Source: Nitrososphaeraceae archaeon (GTDB taxonomy: Archaea; Thermoproteota; Nitrososphaeria; Nitrososphaerales; Nitrososphaeraceae). From it: a DNA stretch of 16,868 nucleotides. Below are positions 1-8,640 of the stretch, piece by piece. The stretch spans positions 1-16,868 of the forward strand of contig JAICHH010000020.1 of the NCBI GenBank assembly GCA_025922715.1. The letters run 5' to 3'. The notes beneath the pieces are model-generated. The model did no database searches. It worked only from the letters and a program-made list of their open reading frames with translations, and was not told the DNA's origin. Positions within the stretch are counted from its first letter, which is position 1. Each line of letters begins with the position of its first letter. Position numbers and translations under genes: made by a program.

Positions 1-202
1 AATTAGTACTGATACATCTAATGCTGAAAGCAATGAAGATAAAGAATCACCTGAAGCTGAAAGCGACATAATTAGTACTGATACATCTAATGCTGAAAGC
101 AATGAAGATAAAGAATCACCTGAAGCTGAAAGCGACATAATTAGTACTGATACATCTAATGCTGAAAGCAATGAAGATAAAGAATCACCTGAAGCTGAAA
201 GC
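1..202 (+). repeat. Perfect 69-bp direct tandem repeat, 2.9 copies, in frame in rpsB
   Basis: Copies begin at 1, 70 and 139; the third matches for 64 bases, to 202, then diverges. I see no mismatch between copies. The period of 69 is divisible by 3, so each copy adds 23 residues: mostly Ser, Glu, Asp and Asn, with eight acidic residues and one Lys per unit. Within each unit GCTGAAAGC occurs twice, a possible seed for the duplication. The array may continue beyond the left edge. There are no spacers, so it is not CRISPR. Confidence 0.97.
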
Positions 203-880
203 AATTTTACTAATTCTTTAAATGAAGTTCAAACTTCTTTAGTAGAAAAACATGATGATGAGATTAATATTGAAACTTCTGAGTCCGAAAATTTAGAGAA
301 AATGATTTTATCTACTGGAATAAGAGTTGGCACTCCGGTAAAGACTAAATCAATGTCACGATATATAGTCAGAGCAAATCCTGAAGGTCTATATATTTTA
401 GACATTAGTAAAACATTGTATAGGATAGATGTTGCAGCGAAATTCATCGGGAGAACAAATATTGCCAAAGTTGCTATTACCTCTGCTCGTGAGTATGGTA
501 AAAAGCCTGTAGAAAAATTTTGTGAAGCGACCGGTGCAACCCCTATTTTAGGAAGATTTATGCCGGGAACATTTACTAATCCTTCCTTACCAAAATATAT
601 GGAGCCCGAAATAGTTATAGTAACAGACCCTCAGGCAGATCAACAAGCTGTGATTGAGGCTACTCGAGCAGGGGTTCCTGTGCTTGCAATATCAAACAGT
701 GATAATGTGATTTCTAAAGTTGATTTGGTTATACCCGCTAATAATAGAGGTAGAAAAGCATTAGCTACTGTTTATTGGTTATTAGCAAGAGAAGTAATGA
801 AAAAACAAGGAAAAATTAAATCTGACAAAGAAATGAAAGTAACAATAGATGATTTTGAAACAAAACTTGTAGAAGTATGA
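2..880 (+). CDS. rpsB: 30S ribosomal protein S2 (archaeal uS2), 5'-partial, with acidic repetitive N-terminal extension
   Basis: Component of the small ribosomal subunit. The core starts near position 302 and carries archaeal S2 signatures: STGIRVGTPVKT, the GRFMPGTFTNP segment, an EPEIVIVTDPQADQQA segment, and VIPANNRGRKAL near the C-terminus. The reading frame is open without a stop from base 2, so about 100 residues precede the core. The ATG at 302 lies inside the first conserved S2 helix (archaeal relatives continue upstream of the TGI/VHIGT motif), so it is unlikely to be the true start; the start lies before the window. The extension is rich in Glu, Asp and Ser and contains three near-complete 23-residue repeats. 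The stop codon overlaps the next ATG (ATGA), which suggests translational coupling. Core identity is very sure; the extension being translated is inferred from the open frame. Confidence 0.95.
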   Translation: MSTDTSNAESNEDKESPEAESDIISTDTSNAESNEDKESPEAESDIISTDTSNAESNEDKESPEAESNFTNSLNEVQTSLVEKHDDEINIETSESENLEKMILSTGIRVGTPVKTKSMSRYIVRANPEGLYILDISKTLYRIDVAAKFIGRTNIAKVAITSAREYGKKPVEKFCEATGATPILGRFMPGTFTNPSLPKYMEPEIVIVTDPQADQQAVIEATRAGVPVLAISNSDNVISKVDLVIPANNRGRKALATVYWLLAREVMKKQGKIKSDKEMKVTIDDFETKLVEV

Positions 881-1722
881 GAGATCTAAGTTGTAGATCT
901 CCTTATTATGCAGGTTCCTATTATCCCAAAGATAAACATGAGTTGATCAAATTACTTCATTTTTGTTTTAATGAAAGTACATTTGGCCCAAAAAAAGGAC
1001 CGAAAATTAACACAAAAATATTTGGAATTATTGTTCCTCATGGTGCTTATATATTTTCTGGAGCAATCTCCGCAAATGCATTCATTGAACTCGCCTCTCA
1101 AAATATCGATACGTTTATCTTAATTGGACCAGATCATAAGGGAATTGGAAAAAGAATCTCTTTGACAAGTGAAGGATATTGGCAAACGCCCCTCGGAGAT
1201 GTCCTACTCGATAATACACTTATTAATAATTTAAAAAAATCCTGTAATTTTATTGAAGAAGATAAAATAGCTCACCAGATTGAACATTCTTTAGAGATTC
1301 AAGTTCCGTTCATTCAGTATTCGTGTGGTAACTCTTTCACCATTGTTCCCCTTTTATTGCGAGATCAGGATATCGAAACGTCAATTTTACTTGGGAACTT
1401 AATAGCTAAATACATTGCAAGGAAAAATGCGATCGTTATAGCATCATCTTGTTTAACCCATTATGAATCGAATTCAAATGTGCAGAAAAAGGATTTCCAA
1501 CTGATCAAAAGTATTGAAAATTTGGATATAGGATTATTCTATCACTCGGTAATGAATTTGAATACTGCCGTTTGCGGGTATGGAGCTATTGCATCATTAA
1601 TGAGAGCTGTCCAAATATTAGGATCAAAAAAAGGGGTATTATTAAGATATGCTACTAGTGGAGATGTCACGTCAGACAATAATAATACAGTAGTTGGTTA
1701 TGCTTCAATAGCTTTTATCTGA
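877..1722 (+). CDS. Memo-family protein (MEMO1 / AmmeMemoRadiSam system protein B homologue)
   Basis: A 281-residue protein of the Memo family (COG1355), related to LigB-type dioxygenases. Visible family motifs are SPYYAGSYYP (8-17), IIVPHGAYIFSG with His55, LIGPDHKG with His87, HQIEHSLEIQVPF in the middle, SSCLTHYE, and CGYGAIASLM near the C-terminus. Human MEMO1 binds metal through two His and one Cys at equivalent places, so these residues probably form a metal site here. The ATG overlaps the rpsB stop by 4 bp and the next gene starts 6 bp downstream. The rpsB-Memo-MVK-IPK order is a recurring archaeal arrangement. The biochemical role in archaea is not settled; no AMMECR1 or partner radical SAM gene of the AmmeMemoRadiSam set is adjacent. 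Confidence 0.93.
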   Translation: MRDLSCRSPYYAGSYYPKDKHELIKLLHFCFNESTFGPKKGPKINTKIFGIIVPHGAYIFSGAISANAFIELASQNIDTFILIGPDHKGIGKRISLTSEGYWQTPLGDVLLDNTLINNLKKSCNFIEEDKIAHQIEHSLEIQVPFIQYSCGNSFTIVPLLLRDQDIETSILLGNLIAKYIARKNAIVIASSCLTHYESNSNVQKKDFQLIKSIENLDIGLFYHSVMNLNTAVCGYGAIASLMRAVQILGSKKGVLLRYATSGDVTSDNNNTVVGYASIAFI

Positions 1723-1728
1723 AACTAA

Positions 1729-2730
1729 ATGATGATGACTAGTACATTAGCCTCTGCCCCAGCAAAAATTATCTTATTTGGAGAACATTTTGTAGTATAT
1801 AATCAACCAATTATATTGGCATCTATAAATAAAAGGATGAAAATAGAGTGTAAAATAGAAGAAGAGATGAATAAAACACTCACTATAGAAACAAATCATT
1901 TTGGAAAAAAAACTTATCCTTTATCAATAATAGAAAAGAATAACCATTATCCTGCAAACGATTTTTTTTATCCTATTATTTACATTCTAAGGAAAATATT
2001 ACCTCATTATGCAGAACCTTATGGAATAACTATTAAAATTCACTCAGAGATACCATATGGAGTAGGGTTAGGATCTTCTGCAGCTTTAAGTGTCGCTGGA
2101 GTAGCTGCTATTTTAGGACTTAATAATAGTGTTAAGAAAAAAAATGAAATCTTAGACATAGCAATTGAAACCGAAAGGATTATTCATAAAAATTCTTCGG
2201 GAGCAGATTGTATTGTGTCAACTTATGGGGGATTATTGTATTATCAGAGAAATACAAAAATAAGGTCTCTCAACTTGAGCAAAGAGATTTCTTTTATTAT
2301 TATAAATACCGGATTGAAACATTCTACAGGACAATTAGTATCCAGAGTAAAAAGATTTAGTGAAAATAATTTGTGTGAATTTTATAATTTATCAAATAAT
2401 ATCTCGGGAATTTGTGAGAGGGCAATAAAAGCATTAGAAGAAGGAAATTTCCTAAATATTGGTAAGTTAATGAATGAAAATCAATTTATTTTAGAGCGAA
2501 TTGGAGTATCAACTACTGAAATAAACAATACAATTAATGATAGTCTGCAATATGGAGCAATTGGCTCTAAATTGACTGGTGCAGGCGGGGGAGGATGTGT
2601 CTTAGCACTAATACATCATCAAGATAAGGAATATTTCTTAGATAATATGAGAAAAAAAGGGTATGAATGTTTTCCGGTATCGATAGAGAATCAAGGATTG
2701 AAAGTTAATATTAAATCTAGTAATTTTTAA
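1729..2730 (+). CDS. mvk: Mevalonate kinase (GHMP kinase family)
   Basis: Phosphorylates mevalonate to 5-phosphomevalonate with ATP, in the cytosol, feeding isoprenoid lipid synthesis. The 333 residues show the three GHMP motifs in order: an N-terminal substrate-region motif PAKIILFGEHFVVY (about 10-23), the ATP-binding loop PYGVGLGSSAALS (about 108-120), and the C-terminal glycine-rich GSKLTGAGGGGC (about 279-290). Motif wording fits mevalonate kinase better than galactokinase or homoserine kinase, and the following IPK, IDI2 and prenyl synthase genes support this. Three ATG codons stand in a row (1729, 1732, 1735), so the exact start is uncertain by two residues. No clear Shine-Dalgarno sequence is seen; it is probably translated from the polycistronic message. 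Confidence 0.95.
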   Translation: MMMTSTLASAPAKIILFGEHFVVYNQPIILASINKRMKIECKIEEEMNKTLTIETNHFGKKTYPLSIIEKNNHYPANDFFYPIIYILRKILPHYAEPYGITIKIHSEIPYGVGLGSSAALSVAGVAAILGLNNSVKKKNEILDIAIETERIIHKNSSGADCIVSTYGGLLYYQRNTKIRSLNLSKEISFIIINTGLKHSTGQLVSRVKRFSENNLCEFYNLSNNISGICERAIKALEEGNFLNIGKLMNENQFILERIGVSTTEINNTINDSLQYGAIGSKLTGAGGGGCVLALIHHQDKEYFLDNMRKKGYECFPVSIENQGLKVNIKSSNF

Positions 2731-2737
2731 AATGTAA

Positions 2738-3532
<795 letters not shown>

Positions 3533-3541
3533 AGATATGAT

Positions 3542-4651
3542 ATGTCGGAGTCAAATAATCCCGAAATTGACTTAATAATGAGTAGAAAAAGGGATGGGAT
3601 AGAAATTCCCCTTTCTAATAATGTTCAATCTAGGGGTGTATCTAATTATTTGGAATATGTTAAACTTGTTCATATTGCATTACCCGAGATAGATTTTGAT
3701 GAAATTAATACTGCTACTGAATTCTTAAATTACAAATTTGGTGCTCCAATTATAATCGACTCCATGACTGGCGGAACGCCAGAAGCTTTAAAAATCAATT
3801 CACGTTTAGGACAATTAGCTGAAACATTTGCCTTTGGGATGGGATTAGGAAGTCAAAGAGCTGGTCTAAAAAGTAGTTCTTTAGCAGAAACTTATTCGGT
3901 GGCCAGAAAGAATGCACCTTCTGCTTTTTTAGTTGCTAATATTGGAGGGGCACAGCTTTCAGAAGGATTGGATATTAAGATGATTGAAAAAATTATTTCA
4001 ATGATAGATGCTAACGCTTTGGTGATTCATCTTAACCCACTACAGGAATTAATACAACCCGAAGGAGAACCAAAATACAGGGGTGTTTTGGAAAAGATAG
4101 CAAAAATTAGAGAAAGTATAAGCATTCCAATAATAGTTAAAGAAGTTGGTTCGGGTATTTCGCGAGAAGTTGCTTTAAAACTTCACAAAGCAAATATCAA
4201 TTGTATTAATATTGCTGGATCAGGAGGTACGAGTTGGGCTGGGATAGAAAAAATTAGAGCTACCAAAGTGAAAAACGATTTAAAAGAACACCTTGGTGAA
4301 TTATTTTGGGACTGGGGGTTACCTACTGCTTTAAGTTTAATAGAGGTTAGAAATGCTGTAGAATTACCTTTAATTGCATCTGGAGGAATTAGAAATGGTC
4401 TGGAAATAGCAAAATGCATAGCACTTGGAGCGAATATGGGTGCAATGGCATATCCTTTTCTAAAAGCTGCTTCGGAATCAGAAAAAAGTCTTTTAACATT
4501 TTCTAATCGTTTAATTTATGAATTAAAAGGAGCTATGTTTCTCACTGGGTCATCAAATATTAAAGAATTAGGTAAATCAAGACTTATATTAACTGGTGAA
4601 TTAGCAGACATGGTTATTAACAATGAAGGATACCACCAAAATAGAAGTTGA
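3542..4651 (+). CDS. fni: Isopentenyl-diphosphate delta-isomerase, type 2 (FMN-dependent)
   Basis: Interconverts IPP and DMAPP using reduced FMN, NAD(P)H and Mg2+. The 369-residue TIM-barrel protein shows the type 2 signature set: RKRDGIEI (15-22), PIIIDSMTGGT for FMN binding, GLGSQRAGL (around 101-109), HLNPLQE (163-169) with the conserved Gln-Glu pair, KEVGSGIS, NIAGSGGTSW, and ASGGIRNG (from about 279) for the flavin phosphate. It follows ipk by 9 bp, with a purine-rich GGGGAAGG stretch at about 3520-3526 as possible ribosome binding site. An out-of-frame ATG at 3536 is probably unused. Its last 29 bp overlap the next gene, which suggests coupled translation. Confidence 0.96.
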   Translation: MSESNNPEIDLIMSRKRDGIEIPLSNNVQSRGVSNYLEYVKLVHIALPEIDFDEINTATEFLNYKFGAPIIIDSMTGGTPEALKINSRLGQLAETFAFGMGLGSQRAGLKSSSLAETYSVARKNAPSAFLVANIGGAQLSEGLDIKMIEKIISMIDANALVIHLNPLQELIQPEGEPKYRGVLEKIAKIRESISIPIIVKEVGSGISREVALKLHKANINCINIAGSGGTSWAGIEKIRATKVKNDLKEHLGELFWDWGLPTALSLIEVRNAVELPLIASGGIRNGLEIAKCIALGANMGAMAYPFLKAASESEKSLLTFSNRLIYELKGAMFLTGSSNIKELGKSRLILTGELADMVINNEGYHQNRS

Positions 4652-5624
4652 AAACTACATAAATAAAGTTAATAATCATCTTATATCTTTTTTATCAGGA
4701 AAGCCTTTAAAATTATATCAAGCCTCGACCCATTATTTAAAAAGTGGTGGAAAACGCCTTAGACCGATAATGGTTATAAAGTCTTGTGAAATGTTTGGAG
4801 GCACTCAACAAGATGCATTACCAGCAGCTGCCGCGGTAGAATTTATCCATAATTTCTCTTTAGTCCACGATGATATAATGGATAATGATGATCTGAGACA
4901 TGGAATACCAACTGTACATAAATCCTTTGGATTGCCTCTTGCAATCTTATCCGGTGATATTCTTTTCTCAAAAGCTTTTCAAATTCTTTCTATTACTAAC
5001 GTTAACTCTATAAAGGATAGTTCCTTACTAAGCATGATAAGAAGACTTTCGTTAGCATGCGTTGACATATGTGAAGGTCAGGCTAAGGATATCCAATTCT
5101 CTGAGTGTGAGACTTTTCCCTCTGAGGAAGAGTATATTGAGATGATTTCCAAAAAAACAGCAGCTTTATTCAATGTCTCCTGTTCATTGGGAGCACTTTC
5201 CTCTAGAAATGCAACAGAAAAAGATGTCAATAATATGAGCGATTTTGGTAAAAATTCAGGCATCGCATTTCAGCTAATTGATGATTTAATTGGGATCGCA
5301 GGCCATTCTAAAGAAACTGGAAAAGCAGTAGGAAACGATATTAGAGAAGGGAAAAAAACTTATCCCATTTTACTCTCAATCAAGAAAGCTTCAGAATTAG
5401 AAAGAGCCCATATTCTGAAGGTTTTTGGTAAAGGTCAATGCGATAATATTAGTTTAAAAAAAGCAATAGATGTAATTTCTTCACTTCAAATTGAAAAGAT
5501 TGTAAGAAAAAGTGCAATGGCGTATATTGAAAAAGCTATGGAAGCTCTAGTCAATTACGAAGATTCTGAACCGAAAAAAATACTTCAAGAATTATCTAGT
5601 TACATAGTGGAGAGGAGTAAATAA
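4623..5624 (+). CDS. idsA: Polyprenyl diphosphate synthase, probably geranylgeranyl diphosphate synthase
   Basis: A trans-prenyltransferase of 333 residues that condenses IPP onto DMAPP, most likely to C20 GGPP for archaeal ether lipids. SGGKRLRP is present near the N-terminus. The first Asp-rich motif is DDIMD (83-87). The second is DDLIG (220-224), ending in Gly rather than Asp, followed by the GNDIREGKKTYP segment common in archaeal enzymes. A Phe sits five residues before the first Asp-rich motif, which in studied archaeal enzymes goes with a C20 product; this assignment is inference. It starts inside fni (29 bp overlap, different frame) and is followed after 1 bp by gltX. In several euryarchaeal versions of this cluster a metallo-beta-lactamase (RNase J-type) gene lies between fni and idsA; here it does not. 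Confidence 0.93.
   Translation: MKDTTKIEVENYINKVNNHLISFLSGKPLKLYQASTHYLKSGGKRLRPIMVIKSCEMFGGTQQDALPAAAAVEFIHNFSLVHDDIMDNDDLRHGIPTVHKSFGLPLAILSGDILFSKAFQILSITNVNSIKDSSLLSMIRRLSLACVDICEGQAKDIQFSECETFPSEEEYIEMISKKTAALFNVSCSLGALSSRNATEKDVNNMSDFGKNSGIAFQLIDDLIGIAGHSKETGKAVGNDIREGKKTYPILLSIKKASELERAHILKVFGKGQCDNISLKKAIDVISSLQIEKIVRKSAMAYIEKAMEALVNYEDSEPKKILQELSSYIVERSK
5608..5617 (+). promoter_or_regulatory. Shine-Dalgarno-like site for gltX
   Basis: A purine-rich GGAGAGGAG stretch ends about 8 nt before the gltX ATG at 5626. It lies within the last codons of the prenyl synthase gene and supports ATG 5626 as the start. It is one of the clearest ribosome binding sites in the operon, where several other starts have none. 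Confidence 0.6.
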
Positions 5625-5625
5625 A

Positions 5626-7353
5626 ATGGATATTGACATGGATACACAAAAATTAGTCGAGGTCACCATTTTAAGAAATGCCATTGATTATAATGGCAGC
5701 GCAAAATTTGATACGGTTATTTCCAAAATCTTAGGCGCCAAACCAGAGATAAAAAATAACCTCAAGGACGTCATGCCTAAAATTAAGGAGATAATGGAAC
5801 AAATCAATTCATTACCAATAGAAAGACAGAGAGAATTATTACTCCAAAAATGTCCTACTTATTTAGAAACAAAAAAGGCAGTTGAAAAAAATGAATTTCA
5901 CTTACCCCCATTACTTAATGCAAAGCATGGAAAAGTAGTAACTCGGTTCCCTCCTGAGCCAAATGGGTATCCTCATATAGGTCATGCTAAGGCAGCTGTT
6001 ATTGATGAAGAATATGCTAAAATGTATGCTGGGAAACTAATACTAAGGTTTGATGATACAAATCCGTTAAATGAGAAATTAGAATATTATGATGCTATTA
6101 TGGAAGGACTATCATGGTTAAATATAGTACCAGATATAATTAAAAATACTTCAGATGATATTCATTTGTTACATTTTTATGGTAAGAAATTAATTAACAA
6201 GGGAAATGCTTACATTTGTTTATGTGACCAAAATACAATTCATCATTTAAGGTCAAAAGGACTGCCATGCCAATGCAGAATAGATTCTGATAAAGTTTTA
6301 GAAAATTCCGATAAAATTTTTAATGGTTACTATCATCAAAATGAAGCCATAATAAGGTTCAAAGGAAACATGAATAGTGATAATACGGCAATGAGAGATC
6401 CTACACTATTTAGAATAATAGAAAACACTCATCCATTGTTAGGCGACAAAATAATTCTTTGGCCTACCTATGATTTTGCTGCACCAATCGAGGATAGCCT
6501 AGACGGTGTTACTCATGCATTTAGAACAAAAGAATATGAATTGAGAAATGAATTATATCAACAGATATTAAAGAACCTCGAAATGAGAATACCAGAAGTA
6601 TTAGAATTTTCCCGACTCGAATTTGAAGGACTGCCAGTCTCTAAACGAAAATTAAAACCTCTTATTGAAGAAAAAAAGGTTGAAGGTTGGTCCGATCCTA
6701 GACTTCCAACTTTAATGGGAATGAAAAGAAGAGGTTTTACACCAGAGGCAATAAGGAGATTTGTATTATCTCTTGGGATAACTCTTTCTGAAACCAAACC
6801 GTCAATAGGAGTGCTAGAGGCATTTAATAGAAAGATAATTGATTCTATATCAAAGAGATTATTATTTGTTAATGATCCCGTTAAAATAACTATAAAAAAT
6901 GTAAAGCAAAAGGAAGTGGTATTTAAAAATCATCCATCTATTGAAATGGGAAGCAGAAAAATTTATGTCAATAATGTCGTGTTCATATCCAGTCAAGATG
7001 CTGAAAAATTGAAAAATGGGATGGAAATTAGATTGATTGAATTATATAATATCAAAGTTTCCTACATTGACATAGAGAAAAAAGAAGGAATAGTAGAATA
7101 TAGAGATAATATATTAAAAGAGAATATTCCAAAAATTCAATGGGTATCAGAAGAGGATTTAGTGAAGTATATGATCCTAAAACCAACTAAATTATTTATC
7201 GGCGATAGATTTAATCATAATAGTTTAGAAGTTATTGAAGGTTTTGCAGAGTCTTTTGTGACTACTTTATCTACTAATACTATGGTTCAGTTTATAAGAC
7301 TTGGCTTTTGTAGAATAGAAGATAACAAATCAGCAATATTCACTCATAAATAG
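5626..7353 (+). CDS. gltX: Glutamyl-tRNA synthetase, archaeal type
   Basis: Charges tRNA with glutamate. The 575-residue protein is a class I synthetase of the archaeal/eukaryotic GluRS-GlnRS branch: an N-terminal extension of about 100 residues precedes the Rossmann domain with RFPPEPNGYPHIGH (HIGH at 117-120), LRFDDTNP follows, and the KMSKS-equivalent is VSKRK (338-342). The C-terminal half is the beta-barrel anticodon-binding region typical of this branch rather than the alpha-helical one of bacteria. Archaeal GluRS enzymes are commonly non-discriminating and also charge tRNA-Gln for later amidation by GatDE; this is known for the family and not visible here. It starts 1 bp after idsA, and the order idsA-gltX is common in archaea. 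Confidence 0.97.
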   Translation: MDIDMDTQKLVEVTILRNAIDYNGSAKFDTVISKILGAKPEIKNNLKDVMPKIKEIMEQINSLPIERQRELLLQKCPTYLETKKAVEKNEFHLPPLLNAKHGKVVTRFPPEPNGYPHIGHAKAAVIDEEYAKMYAGKLILRFDDTNPLNEKLEYYDAIMEGLSWLNIVPDIIKNTSDDIHLLHFYGKKLINKGNAYICLCDQNTIHHLRSKGLPCQCRIDSDKVLENSDKIFNGYYHQNEAIIRFKGNMNSDNTAMRDPTLFRIIENTHPLLGDKIILWPTYDFAAPIEDSLDGVTHAFRTKEYELRNELYQQILKNLEMRIPEVLEFSRLEFEGLPVSKRKLKPLIEEKKVEGWSDPRLPTLMGMKRRGFTPEAIRRFVLSLGITLSETKPSIGVLEAFNRKIIDSISKRLLFVNDPVKITIKNVKQKEVVFKNHPSIEMGSRKIYVNNVVFISSQDAEKLKNGMEIRLIELYNIKVSYIDIEKKEGIVEYRDNILKENIPKIQWVSEEDLVKYMILKPTKLFIGDRFNHNSLEVIEGFAESFVTTLSTNTMVQFIRLGFCRIEDNKSAIFTHK

Positions 7354-7357
7354 GTGA
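7352..7357 (+). promoter_or_regulatory. Shine-Dalgarno site for the FAH-family gene
   Basis: AGGTGA lies 4 nt before the ATG at 7362 and matches the anti-Shine-Dalgarno end of archaeal 16S rRNA well. It overlaps the TAG stop of gltX (7351-7353), so translation of the two genes is likely linked. Confidence 0.6.
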
Positions 7358-7361
7358 AAAA

Positions 7362-8246
7362 ATGAAAATAGCAAGAGTAAAAACAAAGGAAGACGGAGAA
7401 ACATATGGTATAGTGGCTGATGATTTTAATAAGATAATTACAAAGAATGAGATTCAAGAGCAAACTGGTATCCCCCTTCCTCTTAATATAAAAGAATTTT
7501 TATTTAATCATTGGTTAGAAGAGGTTATAAAAAATTACGAAAATTTGAATTTCCAAAGAGAGATTAGTGAGTTGGTATTACTCTCACCGCTACCGAGTCC
7601 AAATAAAATAATATGTTTGGCTTTTAATTATTATGACCATGCTAAAGATGCTGGGCTCACCCCTTCTTCTGAACCCGTAATATTTTTAAAGCCAAGAACA
7701 GCATTAAATAATCCTTTTAACGACATTTTATGTCCAGGGAATGTTCAGCGCCTCGACTATGAAGCAGAAATAGCAGTTATAATTGGTAAAGCAACAAAAA
7801 AGGTTACAGAAGAGGAAGCAATGGATTCTGCATTCGGTTATATGATATTTCATGATGTATCAGCTCGAGATATTCAATTTCAGGATAAACAGTTTACAAG
7901 AGGAAAAAGTATAGATACTTTTGCACCTTGTGGGCCATGGATAACGACAAAAGATGAAATTGTTGACCCACAAAACTTAAAAATATTGACTATGGTTAAT
8001 GGCGAAGTACGACAGAATTCTACTAGTAGTAAAATGGTCATACCTATTAAAAAAATAATCTCCAGTTTGAGTCAGTTAATGACTCTTGAACCGGGCGATA
8101 TCATTTCAACAGGCACCCCAGCGGGTGTAGCAATGTCCATGAATAATCCAAAATATTTGAAAGATGGCGATTTAGTAGAAATTAGTATAGAAAAACTTGG
8201 TACCATACGAAACAAAGTAATATTTATAGATAAAGTAAAGCTATAA
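7362..8246 (+). CDS. Fumarylacetoacetate hydrolase (FAH) family protein
   Basis: A 294-residue metal-dependent hydrolase or decarboxylase of COG0179. The catalytic domain occupies roughly residues 75-290, with the entry motif PNKIICLAFNYYDHAKDAG, metal ligands Glu134 and Glu136 in DYEAEIAVIIG, and Asp165 in HDVSARDIQ. TRGKSIDTFAPCGPW and ISTGTPAGV complete the signature. The N-terminal 70 residues form the small domain seen in many prokaryotic members. Family members act as acylpyruvases, fumarylpyruvate hydrolases, oxaloacetate decarboxylases or in aromatic degradation; the substrate cannot be read from the sequence. It follows gltX after 8 bp and is the last gene of the block before a hairpin terminator. 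Confidence 0.92.
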   Translation: MKIARVKTKEDGETYGIVADDFNKIITKNEIQEQTGIPLPLNIKEFLFNHWLEEVIKNYENLNFQREISELVLLSPLPSPNKIICLAFNYYDHAKDAGLTPSSEPVIFLKPRTALNNPFNDILCPGNVQRLDYEAEIAVIIGKATKKVTEEEAMDSAFGYMIFHDVSARDIQFQDKQFTRGKSIDTFAPCGPWITTKDEIVDPQNLKILTMVNGEVRQNSTSSKMVIPIKKIISSLSQLMTLEPGDIISTGTPAGVAMSMNNPKYLKDGDLVEISIEKLGTIRNKVIFIDKVKL

Positions 8247-8543
8247 ATCAGAACTTGTCTGATTTTTTTCTATAATTCTATTGAGTTTTACTATTTCTTC
8301 TTCCAAGTTCCTAACATATTTTTCAAACGAACGAATTAAATTTCCACGTATATTAGTTAACTGAATGGAAATATTCAATACATCCAAACTAGATTCAATG
8401 GATCTTTCTGTGGCAAATATTTTCATTTTCTCTTCAAAAAGAACTACTATTTTTTTTTGTTCTAATTTTTGTTCATTAATTGAATTTACTAAATCTGTGT
8501 TTTTCGAATTGTTAAAATCTTTAATATTTGACCATTTGATCAT
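8241..8543 (-). CDS. Small helical/coiled-coil hypothetical protein
   Basis: A 100-residue protein with no recognised domain. It is charged and almost free of helix breakers from about residue 20, with heptad-like stretches in the C-terminal half (around VRNLEEEIVKLNRIIEKN), so a helical or coiled-coil structure is likely. It has no signal peptide or membrane segment. Its ATG is at 8543; TTATAAGAT and a more distant TTTATTTTTT stretch on the minus strand could serve as TATA elements. Its stop lies inside the end of the FAH gene (6 bp tail-to-tail overlap). The opposite-strand reading frame in this region is low-complexity and less protein-like. Coding is probable, function unknown. Confidence 0.65.
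   Translation of the reverse strand: MIKWSNIKDFNNSKNTDLVNSINEQKLEQKKIVVLFEEKMKIFATERSIESSLDVLNISIQLTNIRGNLIRSFEKYVRNLEEEIVKLNRIIEKNQTSSDL
8246..8269 (+). terminator. Hairpin plus T-run at the end of the operon
   Basis: AATCAGA (8246-8252) and TCTGATT (8258-8264) form a perfect 7-bp stem around a 5-nt loop, followed by a run of T to 8269. It begins on the last base of the preceding stop codon. This looks like an intrinsic terminator; archaeal RNA polymerase mainly needs the T-run. The same bases encode the last residues and stop of the convergent small gene. Confidence 0.65.
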
Positions 8544-8614
8544 GTTTTATATCTTATAATGAATAACAAAAAATAAACTTTCGGTTCTAAAAATTGCATA
8601 TAATAGTATAATAA

Positions 8615-8624
8615 CATATATAAG
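8615..8624 (+). promoter_or_regulatory. TATA box for the FNR-like gene
   Basis: CATATATAAG lies about 22-26 nt before the TTG at 8641, the spacing expected when transcription begins at or next to the start codon. The 94 bp between the divergent small gene and this gene hold no other recognisable element. Confidence 0.5.
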
Positions 8625-8640
8625 GACTAAAGAGAGACTA

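Noticed and set aside
1..202. CRISPR array or intergenic satellite
   Set aside because: The repeats are contiguous without spacers, have a period divisible by three and are in frame with rpsB.
302..880. rpsB starting at ATG 302
   Set aside because: The frame is open upstream to the window edge and the ATG falls inside the first conserved S2 helix, so the gene starts further left.
5280..5294. Second Asp-rich motif of the prenyl synthase ending in Gly (DDLIG) as an inactivating change
   Set aside because: To my knowledge DDxxG variants occur in active archaeal GGPP synthases; the first two Asp and the following NDIREGKK segment are intact.
8365..8559. Plus-strand 64-aa frame opposite the small coiled-coil gene
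   Set aside because: It is a hydrophobic, low-complexity shadow of the minus-strand gene, which has a better promoter and a more protein-like sequence.
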